Origin: Candidatus Parvarchaeota archaeon
GTDB taxonomy: Archaea; Nanobdellota; Nanobdellia; JAFCGN01
Direction of reading: 5' to 3'
Length of the DNA: 53,166 nucleotides
NCBI GenBank assembly: GCA_017608045.1
Contig: JAFCGN010000007.1
Location: forward strand, 1 to 53,166
A model generated the notes under the pieces. That model did no database searches, was not told the DNA's origin, and saw only the letters and a list, made by a program, of their open reading frames with translations. The position numbers and the translations under genes are program-made. Each line of letters opens with the position of its first letter. Position 1 is the first letter of the stretch. Shown one piece after another: positions 27,701 through 37,573 of the stretch.

Positions 27701-29917
27701 ATGCATAAAGCACAAGCTGCACTTGAATACTTAATGTTAATAAGCTTCATTATCTTGATTATAGTGCCATTAGCGTATTATGCAAAATCAAAAACTATTG
27801 AAACATCTACATTAAAAGAAACAGAAACTGCATTAAATAAAATAAAAACAACTATTGACACTGTTTATGCAATGGGTTATCCAGCAAGAAAAAGCATTTT
27901 GATTTACTTACCTGAAAATATTGCAAATAGCAGTATAATCAATAATACAATTATATACTATATGGCTTCAGGAACTTCTGTTTGGGAAAGCATAAGCACT
28001 TGTATTGAAGGAGAAGGGCTTCCTACAAAACAAGGATATCATTTTTTAAATATTAATGCAAGGCCAAATGGTTGTGTAATGTTAAAACAAAAAAGCCTTT
28101 ACTACGTTCCTGATGAAATAAGCACGTACGTTCCGCACGATTTTTCAAAAACATTTTATTTGAACATTACTAATTTATTAAGCACAAGCGTAAATCTTAA
28201 TTTGACTTCTTATGGAAGCATGAATTCGTATATTGATTTGGATTTATCAACTCCTGGAAGGCAGACTTATTATGATTTAGGGTCTTTCAATGCTGGAGAG
28301 ACAAAAAATATCTTAATAGAATTGTTTGGTGATTCAATAGGTTCTTATAGTGGAAACATAACCATACAAGGTTTAAGTGAGGAAGCAGTTTTAGTGGATT
28401 TCACAACAACTATTGGTGTTTTGGATTTAGAGCCTGAATACCAAAAAGTTGATGTTGCTTATGGAGCTTATAAAGATGTTAGTTTAACAATAAATAACAG
28501 TGGTTTAACTGATTTATTGTTTGTAAATTTAAGTGTTGATACTGGTTTTGAAGATTTTGTTGATTTAATTCCTGGTGGTTCCAAAGATGCTTTTAGGGAT
28601 ATTGGGAATCTTAGTAGTGGAGAGCATTATTTTACAATAAGGGTTTTTGGAAATCAAACAGGGAATATTACAGGAAAAATAATTGCAAAAGCATATGATA
28701 ATTCTGATGATAACATTACAATTGAACTGAATTCCACAACAGATACAATACCTCCTGAAATAGTTTTTGTAAGCCCTACGCCAAATAATAATCAAGTAAT
28801 AACAGATGCTTTTGTTTATGTAAATATAACTGGAAATGAAGAATTAAATTCAGCACAGCTTGAATGGCAAGGAGTTAATGAGAGCATGACTTGTTCAAGC
28901 AATAATTGTTATATTAATAAAACAGGTTTAACAAAAGGAGATTATACTTATAGGGTGTGGGCAGAGGATTTAAGCAATAATGGTAATTGGACAGAAACGA
29001 TGGTTGTTAAAATATGCAAACCTCCAAGAAGATACGTTGTTACTCTTGGAAATGAAAATATTAATGAAGGCTTGAGTGTAAGCGGGGATTACAATAGCAC
29101 TAATAATAATGATGGTGTTTACAGGATTGTAAATGAAACATCAACACAAGTAATTCAAACATTTTTTTATGATGATTTTGAAAGCAATAGTTTAATTAAT
29201 TGGACTGAAACAGGAGGAGGTGATTGGAGAACAAGTTCAGCAAATCCAGCAAATGGGACGTATTCAGCAATAGCAGACAATAGTGATCCTCCGCAAGGCT
29301 CTCAAATGTACACAACACAATATGTTGATTTAACAACAAAGAATTGTGATAATGTTTTGTTAAGTTATTATTGGTGGATTGATAGGGGTCTTGATAGTGG
29401 CGAATATTTAGCACTTGATTTGTATGATGGTTCTTGGCATTATGATGTTTTAAGATTAAATGGGAATGTTGATGCTGAAAACACATGGCATGGTGTTGAT
29501 TATAATGTAAGTGAAAATCTTAATACAAATACAAATTCTTTTAGAATACAATATGATACATTAGAAAATTTGGCTAACGAAGACGTTTATGTTGATACAA
29601 TATCCTTAATAAGTGATTGCCAAAGCATTCCATTAAATATTACTTATTTAATAAATGATATTGATACTACTTATGATTATTATAATTTAAGTGTGAAAGC
29701 AAGCAGTTCTAATGAAAACTTTACAGTAGATGCTGATGGTGTAACCATTGATTATGTGGATTCAAGTGTAGATGAATTGGTTATTTACAATGCAACAAGC
29801 ATAGCAAAAGACGGACAAGTTTTGATTACTTTTTATGACACAGATAAGTTTAATGACACGAGTATTGATTCACTTAATATAGATTTCTTGGAGGTTTATG
29901 CATGGGATGTGGAGTAA
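27701..29917 (+). CDS. Large class III signal-peptide pilin-like adhesin with Ig-like and lectin/MAM-like extracellular region
   Basis: N-terminus MHKAQAALEYLMLISFIILIIVPLAYYA. Repeated domains (DLGSFNAGETKNILI / DIGNLSSGEHYFTI) and FYDDFESNSLINWTETGGGDW...VYVDTISL. ORF opens at 27680. Confidence 0.8.
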   Translation: MHKAQAALEYLMLISFIILIIVPLAYYAKSKTIETSTLKETETALNKIKTTIDTVYAMGYPARKSILIYLPENIANSSIINNTIIYYMASGTSVWESISTCIEGEGLPTKQGYHFLNINARPNGCVMLKQKSLYYVPDEISTYVPHDFSKTFYLNITNLLSTSVNLNLTSYGSMNSYIDLDLSTPGRQTYYDLGSFNAGETKNILIELFGDSIGSYSGNITIQGLSEEAVLVDFTTTIGVLDLEPEYQKVDVAYGAYKDVSLTINNSGLTDLLFVNLSVDTGFEDFVDLIPGGSKDAFRDIGNLSSGEHYFTIRVFGNQTGNITGKIIAKAYDNSDDNITIELNSTTDTIPPEIVFVSPTPNNNQVITDAFVYVNITGNEELNSAQLEWQGVNESMTCSSNNCYINKTGLTKGDYTYRVWAEDLSNNGNWTETMVVKICKPPRRYVVTLGNENINEGLSVSGDYNSTNNNDGVYRIVNETSTQVIQTFFYDDFESNSLINWTETGGGDWRTSSANPANGTYSAIADNSDPPQGSQMYTTQYVDLTTKNCDNVLLSYYWWIDRGLDSGEYLALDLYDGSWHYDVLRLNGNVDAENTWHGVDYNVSENLNTNTNSFRIQYDTLENLANEDVYVDTISLISDCQSIPLNITYLINDIDTTYDYYNLSVKASSSNENFTVDADGVTIDYVDSSVDELVIYNATSIAKDGQVLITFYDTDKFNDTSIDSLNIDFLEVYAWDVE

Positions 29918-30327
29918 AAGCACAAATAAGTGTTGAAGCAATATTTGTTATTAGTTTTTTGTTGCTTGTTTTCGGTTTTTTAATGGTTGATTACAATTTC
30001 AGGTTAAAAGTGTTAAATAATGAGGAAATAATTGTTTCAGAGGAGAATCTTTGCAAAGGATTAGCACAAAGGATAGCAAATGTGTTATTGAGTAATAACA
30101 CTAAAACAACAATTATTTTGCCAAAAAAAATAAATGGTGTTAATTATGCAATAAATATTAATGGTTCTGAAAAAGTAATAATTCTTAGTGATGATAAAAA
30201 CAATAATATTTTTTGTGGAATAATTACAACAGAAGTTTATGATTCAACAAATAATAATGGGTTTCTTATTCCAAAAACTACTATTAATTTAATAAATATT
30301 GATTCAAAGGTGGTTTTTTTATGGTAA
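29902..30327 (+). CDS. Minor pilin-like protein (class III signal peptide)
   Basis: VKAQISVEAIFVISFLLLVFGFLMV; overlaps the preceding gene. Confidence 0.75.
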   Translation: MGCGVKAQISVEAIFVISFLLLVFGFLMVDYNFRLKVLNNEEIIVSEENLCKGLAQRIANVLLSNNTKTTIILPKKINGVNYAININGSEKVIILSDDKNNNIFCGIITTEVYDSTNNNGFLIPKTTINLINIDSKVVFLW

Positions 30328-30827
30328 AAAAGGCACAAATATTTTCTGCAGATTTAACTATATCTTTTGTGATTTTTCTTGCGTTTATGCTTATAGGGAT
30401 TAATAAATGGAATGCAAAGCTGAATGAGTTGGATGAATTAAGAAACACTGAAAAACTATGGTTTGAAGGAGGAATACTGATGGAAACCTTATTTACTCAA
30501 GGCAATCCAGAAAATTGGACTTTAAATGCAATAAAAACAATTGGTTTAACAAACAAACCAAACTATCTTGATAAACACAAGTTAGAATTATTCATAAATT
30601 ATTCAAAAACAAATTATGATACAATAAAAAAAGAAATTGGCATTAATGAATATGAATATAATCTTAAAGTAGCATATCTTAATGGAACACTTATTTATGA
30701 CCAAGAGAACAATTTTAATCAAGGCAGTGAAGTTATTAGATTAACAAGAACCGCATTTCTTGACAAACATGAATTTAAGCCAAATTATGAAGAAGTTATT
30801 GTTGAGTTAATAGTTTGGAGGGTATAA
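30321..30827 (+). CDS. Minor pilin-like protein
   Basis: KKAQIFSADLTISFVIFLAFMLIGIN; overlaps the preceding gene. Confidence 0.65.
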   Translation: MVKKAQIFSADLTISFVIFLAFMLIGINKWNAKLNELDELRNTEKLWFEGGILMETLFTQGNPENWTLNAIKTIGLTNKPNYLDKHKLELFINYSKTNYDTIKKEIGINEYEYNLKVAYLNGTLIYDQENNFNQGSEVIRLTRTAFLDKHEFKPNYEEVIVELIVWRV

Positions 30828-30830
30828 CAG

Positions 30831-31250
30831 ATGCTAAATAAAAGAGGGGTTGTTTTATCAATAGATATAGTTCTTGCATCACTACTTTTAGTTTATTTTT
30901 TAACAAGTTTTTCTAAAATTTCTCATAATTTTGATTTTAATAGAAAAGTAATAAATGATGAGGCAAGAAATATTGTTGTTGTTTTAGAAGATGAGCTTAA
31001 AACCATGAATCTCACATTAATCAATGATACCATAAATGAATTAAAAAAAGAAGATTATGATTATTCTTTGAACATAACTTATTATGACAAGAATTTAAAT
31101 ACAATAAGTTCTACAACACTTGGAACTTCATTTAATGACCTTTCAAATGATTTTAGCGTATATAATAGTAAAGGAGTAATAATTGATAGAGGTAATATAA
31201 CAACGTATTATTTTGTTCAGCTAAGATTGTGGAGGAAAAACAATGAATAG
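30831..31250 (+). CDS. Minor pilin-like protein
   Basis: NKRGVVLSIDIVLASLLLVYFLTSF. Confidence 0.6.
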   Translation: MLNKRGVVLSIDIVLASLLLVYFLTSFSKISHNFDFNRKVINDEARNIVVVLEDELKTMNLTLINDTINELKKEDYDYSLNITYYDKNLNTISSTTLGTSFNDLSNDFSVYNSKGVIIDRGNITTYYFVQLRLWRKNNE

Positions 31251-32061
31251 AAATGCTGTTATTTATACAATATATCTTTATTTTTTATTTTCCTTAATTG
31301 CTTCTTTAGTAACATTGGTTTTTATTAAATCAACAAACTTTTGGGACATGATGAACGACAATTCTTTTGCAGAAAACCTTGTTAATGAAAAAAACAATAT
31401 TTATTCTCTTTTAGAGGATAGTCTTAATTCAATAACGCATATTCAAACTGATAATCAGAATGTTAATATAACAATTCAATCGAGTTTAAATCCTAATATT
31501 AACATAAGTGAAAACTTGATGCAAACTGAAAAATTTATTAATATGTATAAGGACTTTTATGGAGCAAACATAAATATAAATTTTTCATTGTTAAAAAATG
31601 AGTTAAATAATGTTACAAGGATTATTGAACCTCAAAAGGTTTTTATTATACATGATTATGATAACAAAATAATTTATTTGAACAATACTTCTCAATTAAA
31701 AGGCACATATATTTTCATAGACCATAATGTAACAACATTTTCAACGCAGTGGATACCCACGCCATCTGGAGATTATCCTGTTGTTATAAAAACACCAGAT
31801 TCTGAAACAAGTGTTAATTTAACAAGGACTTCTTCTTATGTTTATACAATTAGGTTGAGGCAAGGTTTTGTTTCTGAGAGGATACGTATTTTTTTTAATT
31901 TAGATGTTGGTGAAATTCTTGTTGATTACTCAGATCTTAGTGTTATAACAAATGTGACAATTTATTTCAAGAATGAATTAAGTGCGGGCCAAACACTTAT
32001 TGATTTTAATCAAAAAAATATTGTTAATCTTAGTTTAGGAAATTATGAGACAAGCATTTAA
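31243..32061 (+). CDS. Pilus-locus membrane-anchored protein
   Basis: N-terminal hydrophobic segment, extracellular Asn-rich body, ATG overlap with the preceding gene. Confidence 0.6.
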   Translation: MNRNAVIYTIYLYFLFSLIASLVTLVFIKSTNFWDMMNDNSFAENLVNEKNNIYSLLEDSLNSITHIQTDNQNVNITIQSSLNPNINISENLMQTEKFINMYKDFYGANININFSLLKNELNNVTRIIEPQKVFIIHDYDNKIIYLNNTSQLKGTYIFIDHNVTTFSTQWIPTPSGDYPVVIKTPDSETSVNLTRTSSYVYTIRLRQGFVSERIRIFFNLDVGEILVDYSDLSVITNVTIYFKNELSAGQTLIDFNQKNIVNLSLGNYETSI

Positions 32062-32677
32062 ACATTATGTATTAAATGTGAGTATAATTCTTCTAAGTTT
32101 TCTCCTGTTTTAGCGCTTAAAGGAATAATTTTTTGTTCAGGAAAAACACTTTTTATTAAATCAACATTTGATTGAACGGAATTTTTTGAACTTCAAGATT
32201 TGTGATTAATGGAACATTTAAATCTTTAGACGGATTTTTAGTGCTGTCAATAATTACAATAACTGCATTCATTTTTTTTAATTCTGTTATGCTTTCAATA
32301 ATTCCTTCAATGGCTTCATAGCTTCTAATTTTTGCTTTTGTTCCTCTTATACCATATTTCCTGAAAATTTTGTAATCAACATCAGAAGCTAATCCAGGAG
32401 TATCAATTAAATCAAAATACATCCTCCCATATTTGCTTTTTAAACAAATACTTTTTAATTCCTGTATTTTGCGAGTTTCATGAGGTATTTTACTTACTTT
32501 GCCAAATGTTCTGTTTGCCAAGTCTTTTGAAATTAGATTGGCAAGAGTTGTTTTTCCTGCATTTGGGCTTCCGTAAATTGCAATTTTTAATTTTTTTCTT
32601 AAAATAAAATTTCTGAAAAAAAATTTTAATCTTAAGCTAAAATCTTTACTAAATTTTTTTGAGCTACTCTCATCCAT
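32058..32677 (-). pseudogene. Small Ras/Era-like GTPase with an apparent frameshift at the G4 motif
   Basis: G1 GSPNAGKTTLAN and G3 DTPG lie in the 32156-32677 ORF. The other frame immediately downstream reads VDLIKSVFPEQKIIPLSAKTGENLEELYSHLIHNV* with the G5 SAKTGENL motif, ending at 32058. Confidence 0.75.
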
Positions 32678-32794
32678 ATTAATATTTTAAAAATCAATAC
32701 TATTAAATGATTTTGTTAAACATTATTTTTAAAATATTAGTTAATTAATCTTTTTTTGAAAGAATTTAAATATATTCTATGAATAAAAAAGAAT

Positions 32795-33517
32795 ATGGTT
32801 ATGAGTAGGGCAAAAAAGATTTTTAGTTCAAAAAAAAAGCATTCAAGAAAAAAACTGAAAACAAAAAAGAAACAAAACAATAATGTAAAAGCATTGCAGG
32901 AAAAAATAAAAAAGACGTTTAAAAAAATTGATAATAAAGAAATAAAGCCTTCAAATGCGCAAAAAGTTTTGTTGAAACTTGCTTTAGAAACTCAGAACTT
33001 GATTAATAAAGATTCAAAAAAGACAAATATTCTTACAAAAGCGTGGACAGATTCTTTGGATGAGACTTTTAAGAATTATTCAGAAAATGAAAAACTTGAA
33101 TGGTTGTTAAGTCCTGATTTTTGGAAGAAAATTTATGAAGTAGCACCTTTTTTGAAAATGGAAAAAAATCCAGAAAGAACAAAAAAAATAATGAAACAAG
33201 CAGTAAAAGAGTTTTCTAAAGTAAAAAAAAGAAAGCCTTTTAGTAAGAAATTAAAAGAATTTTTTGGATTAAAAAAAAGGAAACCAGATATAATTATCTG
33301 GACTCCTGGAAAATTTGATACAAAAATTGACCTTTTACTAAAAATTTTGGAAAAAAAGAAAAAATTAAGGCTTGGAAAATTAAGCGAGTTGCTTAAACAA
33401 GATTACGAACTTGTTGAAGAATGGGCAACAATACTTGATGAAAAAGGCGTAATTCAATTGAAGTATCCTCTCATAGGAGATGCTTATGTAGTGAAGAGGG
33501 ATAAAAAACATGGTTAA
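32795..33517 (+). CDS. Pilus-locus cytoplasmic protein, basic N-terminus, possible winged-helix C-terminus
   Basis: Overlaps the secretion ATPase gene; C-terminal LGKLSELLKQDYELVEEWATILDEKGVIQLKYP. Confidence 0.55.
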   Translation: MVMSRAKKIFSSKKKHSRKKLKTKKKQNNNVKALQEKIKKTFKKIDNKEIKPSNAQKVLLKLALETQNLINKDSKKTNILTKAWTDSLDETFKNYSENEKLEWLLSPDFWKKIYEVAPFLKMEKNPERTKKIMKQAVKEFSKVKKRKPFSKKLKEFFGLKKRKPDIIIWTPGKFDTKIDLLLKILEKKKKLRLGKLSELLKQDYELVEEWATILDEKGVIQLKYPLIGDAYVVKRDKKHG

Positions 33518-35018
33518 GGAAAAAATATTGAAAGAGTATAAATTTAAATCAAATGGGTTGCCTATAAAAGTAAGGATATTGATGAAAAAAGGAAACATTT
33601 CTCCAGTGTATGACATTAAGTTACCTGCATTAAAGTCTGGGACAAAAATTATGCTTAACCATGTTATAGAAGAAATAGTTGAAGAATTGAAATTGAATTC
33701 TAAAGAATTAACAAATCAAAAAGAAACTTCTAAAATTAAAGAATCAATAGAACAAGAAATAAAACGGAAATTAAGAATTTTGTTTCCTCAAGAAACCGAA
33801 GAAAAAATAAATTTTTTGACAGGTGCAATAATGCCAAAGACCATGGGTCTTGGACCTATTGAACATTTAATAAATGATAATCTTTTGGAAGAAATTGTTA
33901 TCCGAAGCAATAAACCTTTGTGGGTATATCATAGAGAGTTTGGTTGGTTAAGAACTAACATAATTATTTCAGAACAAAAGATTTATGATTATGCTGCATT
34001 AATTGCAAGACAGGTTGGAAGACAAATAAGCACTCTTGACCCTTTGCTTGACGCTCACATGTTAAATGGAGATAGAATAAATGCTGTGTTGAGTCCTGTA
34101 AGTTCTTTTGGCAATACAATAACAATTCGCAAGTTCAGGCGCACTCCTTGGACAATAACTGAATTAATAAGCAATAATACTATACCAATTAATCTTGCAG
34201 CACAATTATGGTTGTTAATTCAATATGAAATGAGTATAATTGTAAGTGGGGGGACTGCAAGTGGTAAAACAACAATGTTAAACACACTGCTTTCTTTTGC
34301 ACCGCCAAACCAAAGAATACTTAGCATAGAAGAAACAAGAGAGTTGCAATTACCAGAGTATTTGTTTTGGGATTCTTTGGTTGTAAAGGAGCCAAACCCT
34401 GAGGGAAAAGGAGAAGTGAGTATGCAAGACCTTTTAGTTAATTCTTTGCGTATGAGGCCTGACAGGATTGTTGTAGGCGAAGTAAGACGAAGCGAAGAAG
34501 CAAGAACTCTGTTTGAGGCATTGCATACAGGACATAGCGTTTATTCTACAATACACGCAGACACGAGCGAACAAACATTAAATAGATTAATGAGTGAGCC
34601 AATTAACATTCCTGAAAGCATGGTTTCAGGAGTGCCTATAATTTTGGTAATGATAAGGGATAGGAGAAAAGGTATAAGAAGGGTTTTTGAATTCAGTGAG
34701 GTTGTGCCAACAGCAATTGGTGGAAAAAGTGGTGTGAGATCAAATATATTGTGGCGTTGGAGACCAAGAAAAGACATTTTTAAGGAAGAAGGCATCAGTC
34801 AAAGAGTATACGATGATTTAAAATTACATACTGGTTTAAGTGATGAAGAAATAAAAAAGGATTTGCAAGAGAAAGAAGTAATTCTTGAATGGATGGTTCG
34901 CAATAAAATTTTTGATAATAGAAGGGTTGGAAACATTTTTAAGGAATATTATGAAAATAAAGAAGAATTATTGGTGCAAATTAAAAACAATTCTAAAAAG
35001 TTATTAAAGGGGTTTTAA
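33510..35018 (+). CDS. Type II/IV secretion system ATPase (archaeal pilus assembly, FlaI/GspE-like)
   Basis: Walker A IVSGGTASGKTTMLNTLL, ILSIEETRELQLPEY, LRMRPDRIVVGEVRRSEEARTLFEALHTGHSVYSTIHAD. Confidence 0.95.
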   Translation: MVKEKILKEYKFKSNGLPIKVRILMKKGNISPVYDIKLPALKSGTKIMLNHVIEEIVEELKLNSKELTNQKETSKIKESIEQEIKRKLRILFPQETEEKINFLTGAIMPKTMGLGPIEHLINDNLLEEIVIRSNKPLWVYHREFGWLRTNIIISEQKIYDYAALIARQVGRQISTLDPLLDAHMLNGDRINAVLSPVSSFGNTITIRKFRRTPWTITELISNNTIPINLAAQLWLLIQYEMSIIVSGGTASGKTTMLNTLLSFAPPNQRILSIEETRELQLPEYLFWDSLVVKEPNPEGKGEVSMQDLLVNSLRMRPDRIVVGEVRRSEEARTLFEALHTGHSVYSTIHADTSEQTLNRLMSEPINIPESMVSGVPIILVMIRDRRKGIRRVFEFSEVVPTAIGGKSGVRSNILWRWRPRKDIFKEEGISQRVYDDLKLHTGLSDEEIKKDLQEKEVILEWMVRNKIFDNRRVGNIFKEYYENKEELLVQIKNNSKKLLKGF

Positions 35019-35878
35019 TGAAAAAATTTTCAAGATTTTCAAAAAAGTTTAAAAGCATATCAAAGATAATTGTGAAATTTTATCCGAGTTTAAAAAATGA
35101 TTTGGAACTTATTCAAAACAACAAAACACCTGAAGAGTTTTTAAGCAGTAATTTGGTAATTTCATTAATTGTTAGCTTGTTCTTCTTTTTTTTCATTTCA
35201 GTTTATTTTTATTTACATGAAGGTGTTTTGTTTTTTGAAAAAATATTCTTGTTGTTATTTTATTCTATTGCAATTCAAATTTTTTTATTTTTTATTTTAA
35301 ACTTAAGACCAAGAATTGAATCTAATAAAAAAATGAAACTTTTTGAGAGGAATCTTCCAGTTTTCATAAGGCAATTATATGTGAGAGTTACTGCAGGGAT
35401 GTCTTTGTATGCAAGCATAGAGAACATAAGTGAAAAAGATTATGGAGGAGCAAGTTCATTAGCAAGAAGAATTGTTGCTCATGTTAGAGGTGGTTTGAAT
35501 GAAGTTGAGGCATTGGAAGCTGTTTCTAAAGAAATACCATTAGAGAAATTGAATAAACTTTTTTGGCAGATAATTAATTCAGTTAAGTCCGGGGCAAATA
35601 TATCTGAGACACTTAATTCAATGGTTATTGATTTAGAAAAAGAACAAGGGATAATGATTGAAGAATTTGGTTCTAAACTAACTCCACTAACAATGATGTA
35701 TTTATTGTTAACTATTATCTTTCCTTCTTTAGGAACTGCATTTGTTATAATTATTTCTTCATTATTTGGTACAATAATGAATGAAAAAATTTTGTGGATG
35801 TTTCCTATTTATATCATAATTATTAATTTCATATTTTTTAATTTAGTAAAAAGGATTAAGCCAAATGTTGAAATGTGA
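35018..35878 (+). CDS. Type II secretion F-domain membrane protein (TadB/FlaJ-like)
   Basis: ERNLPVFIRQLYVRVTAGMSLYASIENIS, SGANISETLNSMVIDLEKEQ, C-terminal TMs. Confidence 0.88.
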   Translation: MKKFSRFSKKFKSISKIIVKFYPSLKNDLELIQNNKTPEEFLSSNLVISLIVSLFFFFFISVYFYLHEGVLFFEKIFLLLFYSIAIQIFLFFILNLRPRIESNKKMKLFERNLPVFIRQLYVRVTAGMSLYASIENISEKDYGGASSLARRIVAHVRGGLNEVEALEAVSKEIPLEKLNKLFWQIINSVKSGANISETLNSMVIDLEKEQGIMIEEFGSKLTPLTMMYLLLTIIFPSLGTAFVIIISSLFGTIMNEKILWMFPIYIIIINFIFFNLVKRIKPNVEM

Positions 35879-35884
35879 TTAAAA

Positions 35885-36880
35885 GTGAAAAATAGAATTT
35901 ACAAAAAAGTAACAGCTTTAATGCCTAAAAGATATGTTAATAAAGTAAAAGAAAGACTTTATTTTGCAGGAATAAAAGTAAAAACAGAAGAGTGGATAGG
36001 TTTTTTGACACTATTTCCAACAACATTAGGTTTGCTTTCAATATTTTTGCTTTATTTTTTTTACGGTGTTAGGAATCCTCTTTCTTTTATAGGAAGTTTC
36101 GTGTTAATAACCTTAATAGTCTTCTTTACAATAAATGCTATTTTGGTTTTAATTAAAGACAGGCGCGCTATTTTTGTAAATAAAATACTGCCTGATGTGT
36201 TAATGCTCATATCAAGTAATCTTCGTTCTGGCATGACAGTTGAACAAGCAATACTTAATGCGAGCAGGCCGGAGTTTAAATCATTTGCAATTGAATTAGG
36301 AAATGCAAGCAAAAAAACTTTAATGGGAGAAAATTTTGTTAAAGCATCAGAAAGTATTACAAAGCATATTGATAGCAAGGATTTAAAATATGTTGTTGAG
36401 TTAATAAACGAGGGCCAAAAAAGTGGGGGTAACTTGGCAAATTTATTAAGTACAGTAAGTTATGATTTAAGAGCTAAACAAAGACTTTTGCAAAAAACAA
36501 ACGCAAGCACTATAACTTATGTTATCATGTTTTTTATTGCAACAATTTTAGGCGCTCCTTTATTGTTTTCCCTAAGCACTTTTTTGGTTAGCACAATGGA
36601 GGGTTTAATAACTGTGAATGTTCCTTTAAGTTTTGAATCCCAAGTTAGTAGAACATTAAGGATTAAAGCCCCAATAATAACTGAAAATTATTTAAATTAT
36701 TTATCAATCAGCATGATTTTGCTTAATGCATTGTTTGTTTCATTCATGTTAGGATATATTCAAAAAGGAAGAGCAAATAATGGAATAAAATGGATTCCAA
36801 TATTAATGCCATTAAGCGTCTTTTTTTTCTTTTTATTTAAAAATATAATAAACAGTGTTTTTACAGGATTCTTCTTTTAA
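35885..36880 (+). CDS. Type II secretion F-domain membrane protein (TadC/FlaJ-like)
   Basis: KILPDVLMLISSNLRSGMTVEQAILNASRPEF, EGQKSGGNLANLLSTVSYDLRAKQ, multiple TMs. Confidence 0.9.
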   Translation: MKNRIYKKVTALMPKRYVNKVKERLYFAGIKVKTEEWIGFLTLFPTTLGLLSIFLLYFFYGVRNPLSFIGSFVLITLIVFFTINAILVLIKDRRAIFVNKILPDVLMLISSNLRSGMTVEQAILNASRPEFKSFAIELGNASKKTLMGENFVKASESITKHIDSKDLKYVVELINEGQKSGGNLANLLSTVSYDLRAKQRLLQKTNASTITYVIMFFIATILGAPLLFSLSTFLVSTMEGLITVNVPLSFESQVSRTLRIKAPIITENYLNYLSISMILLNALFVSFMLGYIQKGRANNGIKWIPILMPLSVFFFFLFKNIINSVFTGFFF

Positions 36881-36886
36881 TTTTTT

Positions 36887-37573
36887 TTAATATATTCTTG
36901 TGCCTCTAAAATCTTTTCCATTTAAATATTTTTGAAGTTCATTTAATTTTTTCCCATTTATTATTATTACTTCTATTCTATTTTTCTGTGCAAAAATGCT
37001 TGCTCTTGGGTCAAAAGGCAAATTTAAGCCAGGCTTCCATTTAAATTTAGAAATAATCTTAAGCATATCATCCCACATCATATTTTTTATAGGTTTTGCA
37101 TTTTGATATTTATTCGGGTCCTTATCATATACGTAGTCTATATTTGTCAAATTAATTACTCTATGCACATTCTGTTTTTTTGCAGCAATAACAGCATCAT
37201 AATCAGTGCTCCACCCAGGTTTCCAACCAGAACATATTATTATTTTTTTAGAAGTTATTATTTTTTCAGGATTTGAAACAACTTTTGGAAAAGCATGTTT
37301 TCCTAAAGAAGTTCTTATTAATTCTGCATTTAATTGCGTGACTTTTATTCCTATTATATCTAATTTTTTATTTTCTTTTACGCCAATTTTTTTTGCTGAT
37401 TTAATGTATTCTCTTGCTAAACTCCCTCCGCCAACAAAAGCAATTATGTCATAATTTTTTTTTAGTTCAACAAGTTTTTTAACAAGAGATTTGACAAAAG
37501 CATGGTCTATTCCATCTTTTTTACTTATTAAGGACCCTCCAACAGAAAGAATTAATTTCATGATTTGAACCAA
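36887..37573 (-). CDS. pyrH: UMP kinase, archaeal type
   Basis: MKLILSVGGSLIS, FVGGGSLAREYI, CSGWKPGWSTDYDAV, LTNIDYVYDKDP, PFDPRASIFA. Confidence 0.88.
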   Translation of the reverse strand: MVQIMKLILSVGGSLISKKDGIDHAFVKSLVKKLVELKKNYDIIAFVGGGSLAREYIKSAKKIGVKENKKLDIIGIKVTQLNAELIRTSLGKHAFPKVVSNPEKIITSKKIIICSGWKPGWSTDYDAVIAAKKQNVHRVINLTNIDYVYDKDPNKYQNAKPIKNMMWDDMLKIISKFKWKPGLNLPFDPRASIFAQKNRIEVIIINGKKLNELQKYLNGKDFRGTRIY

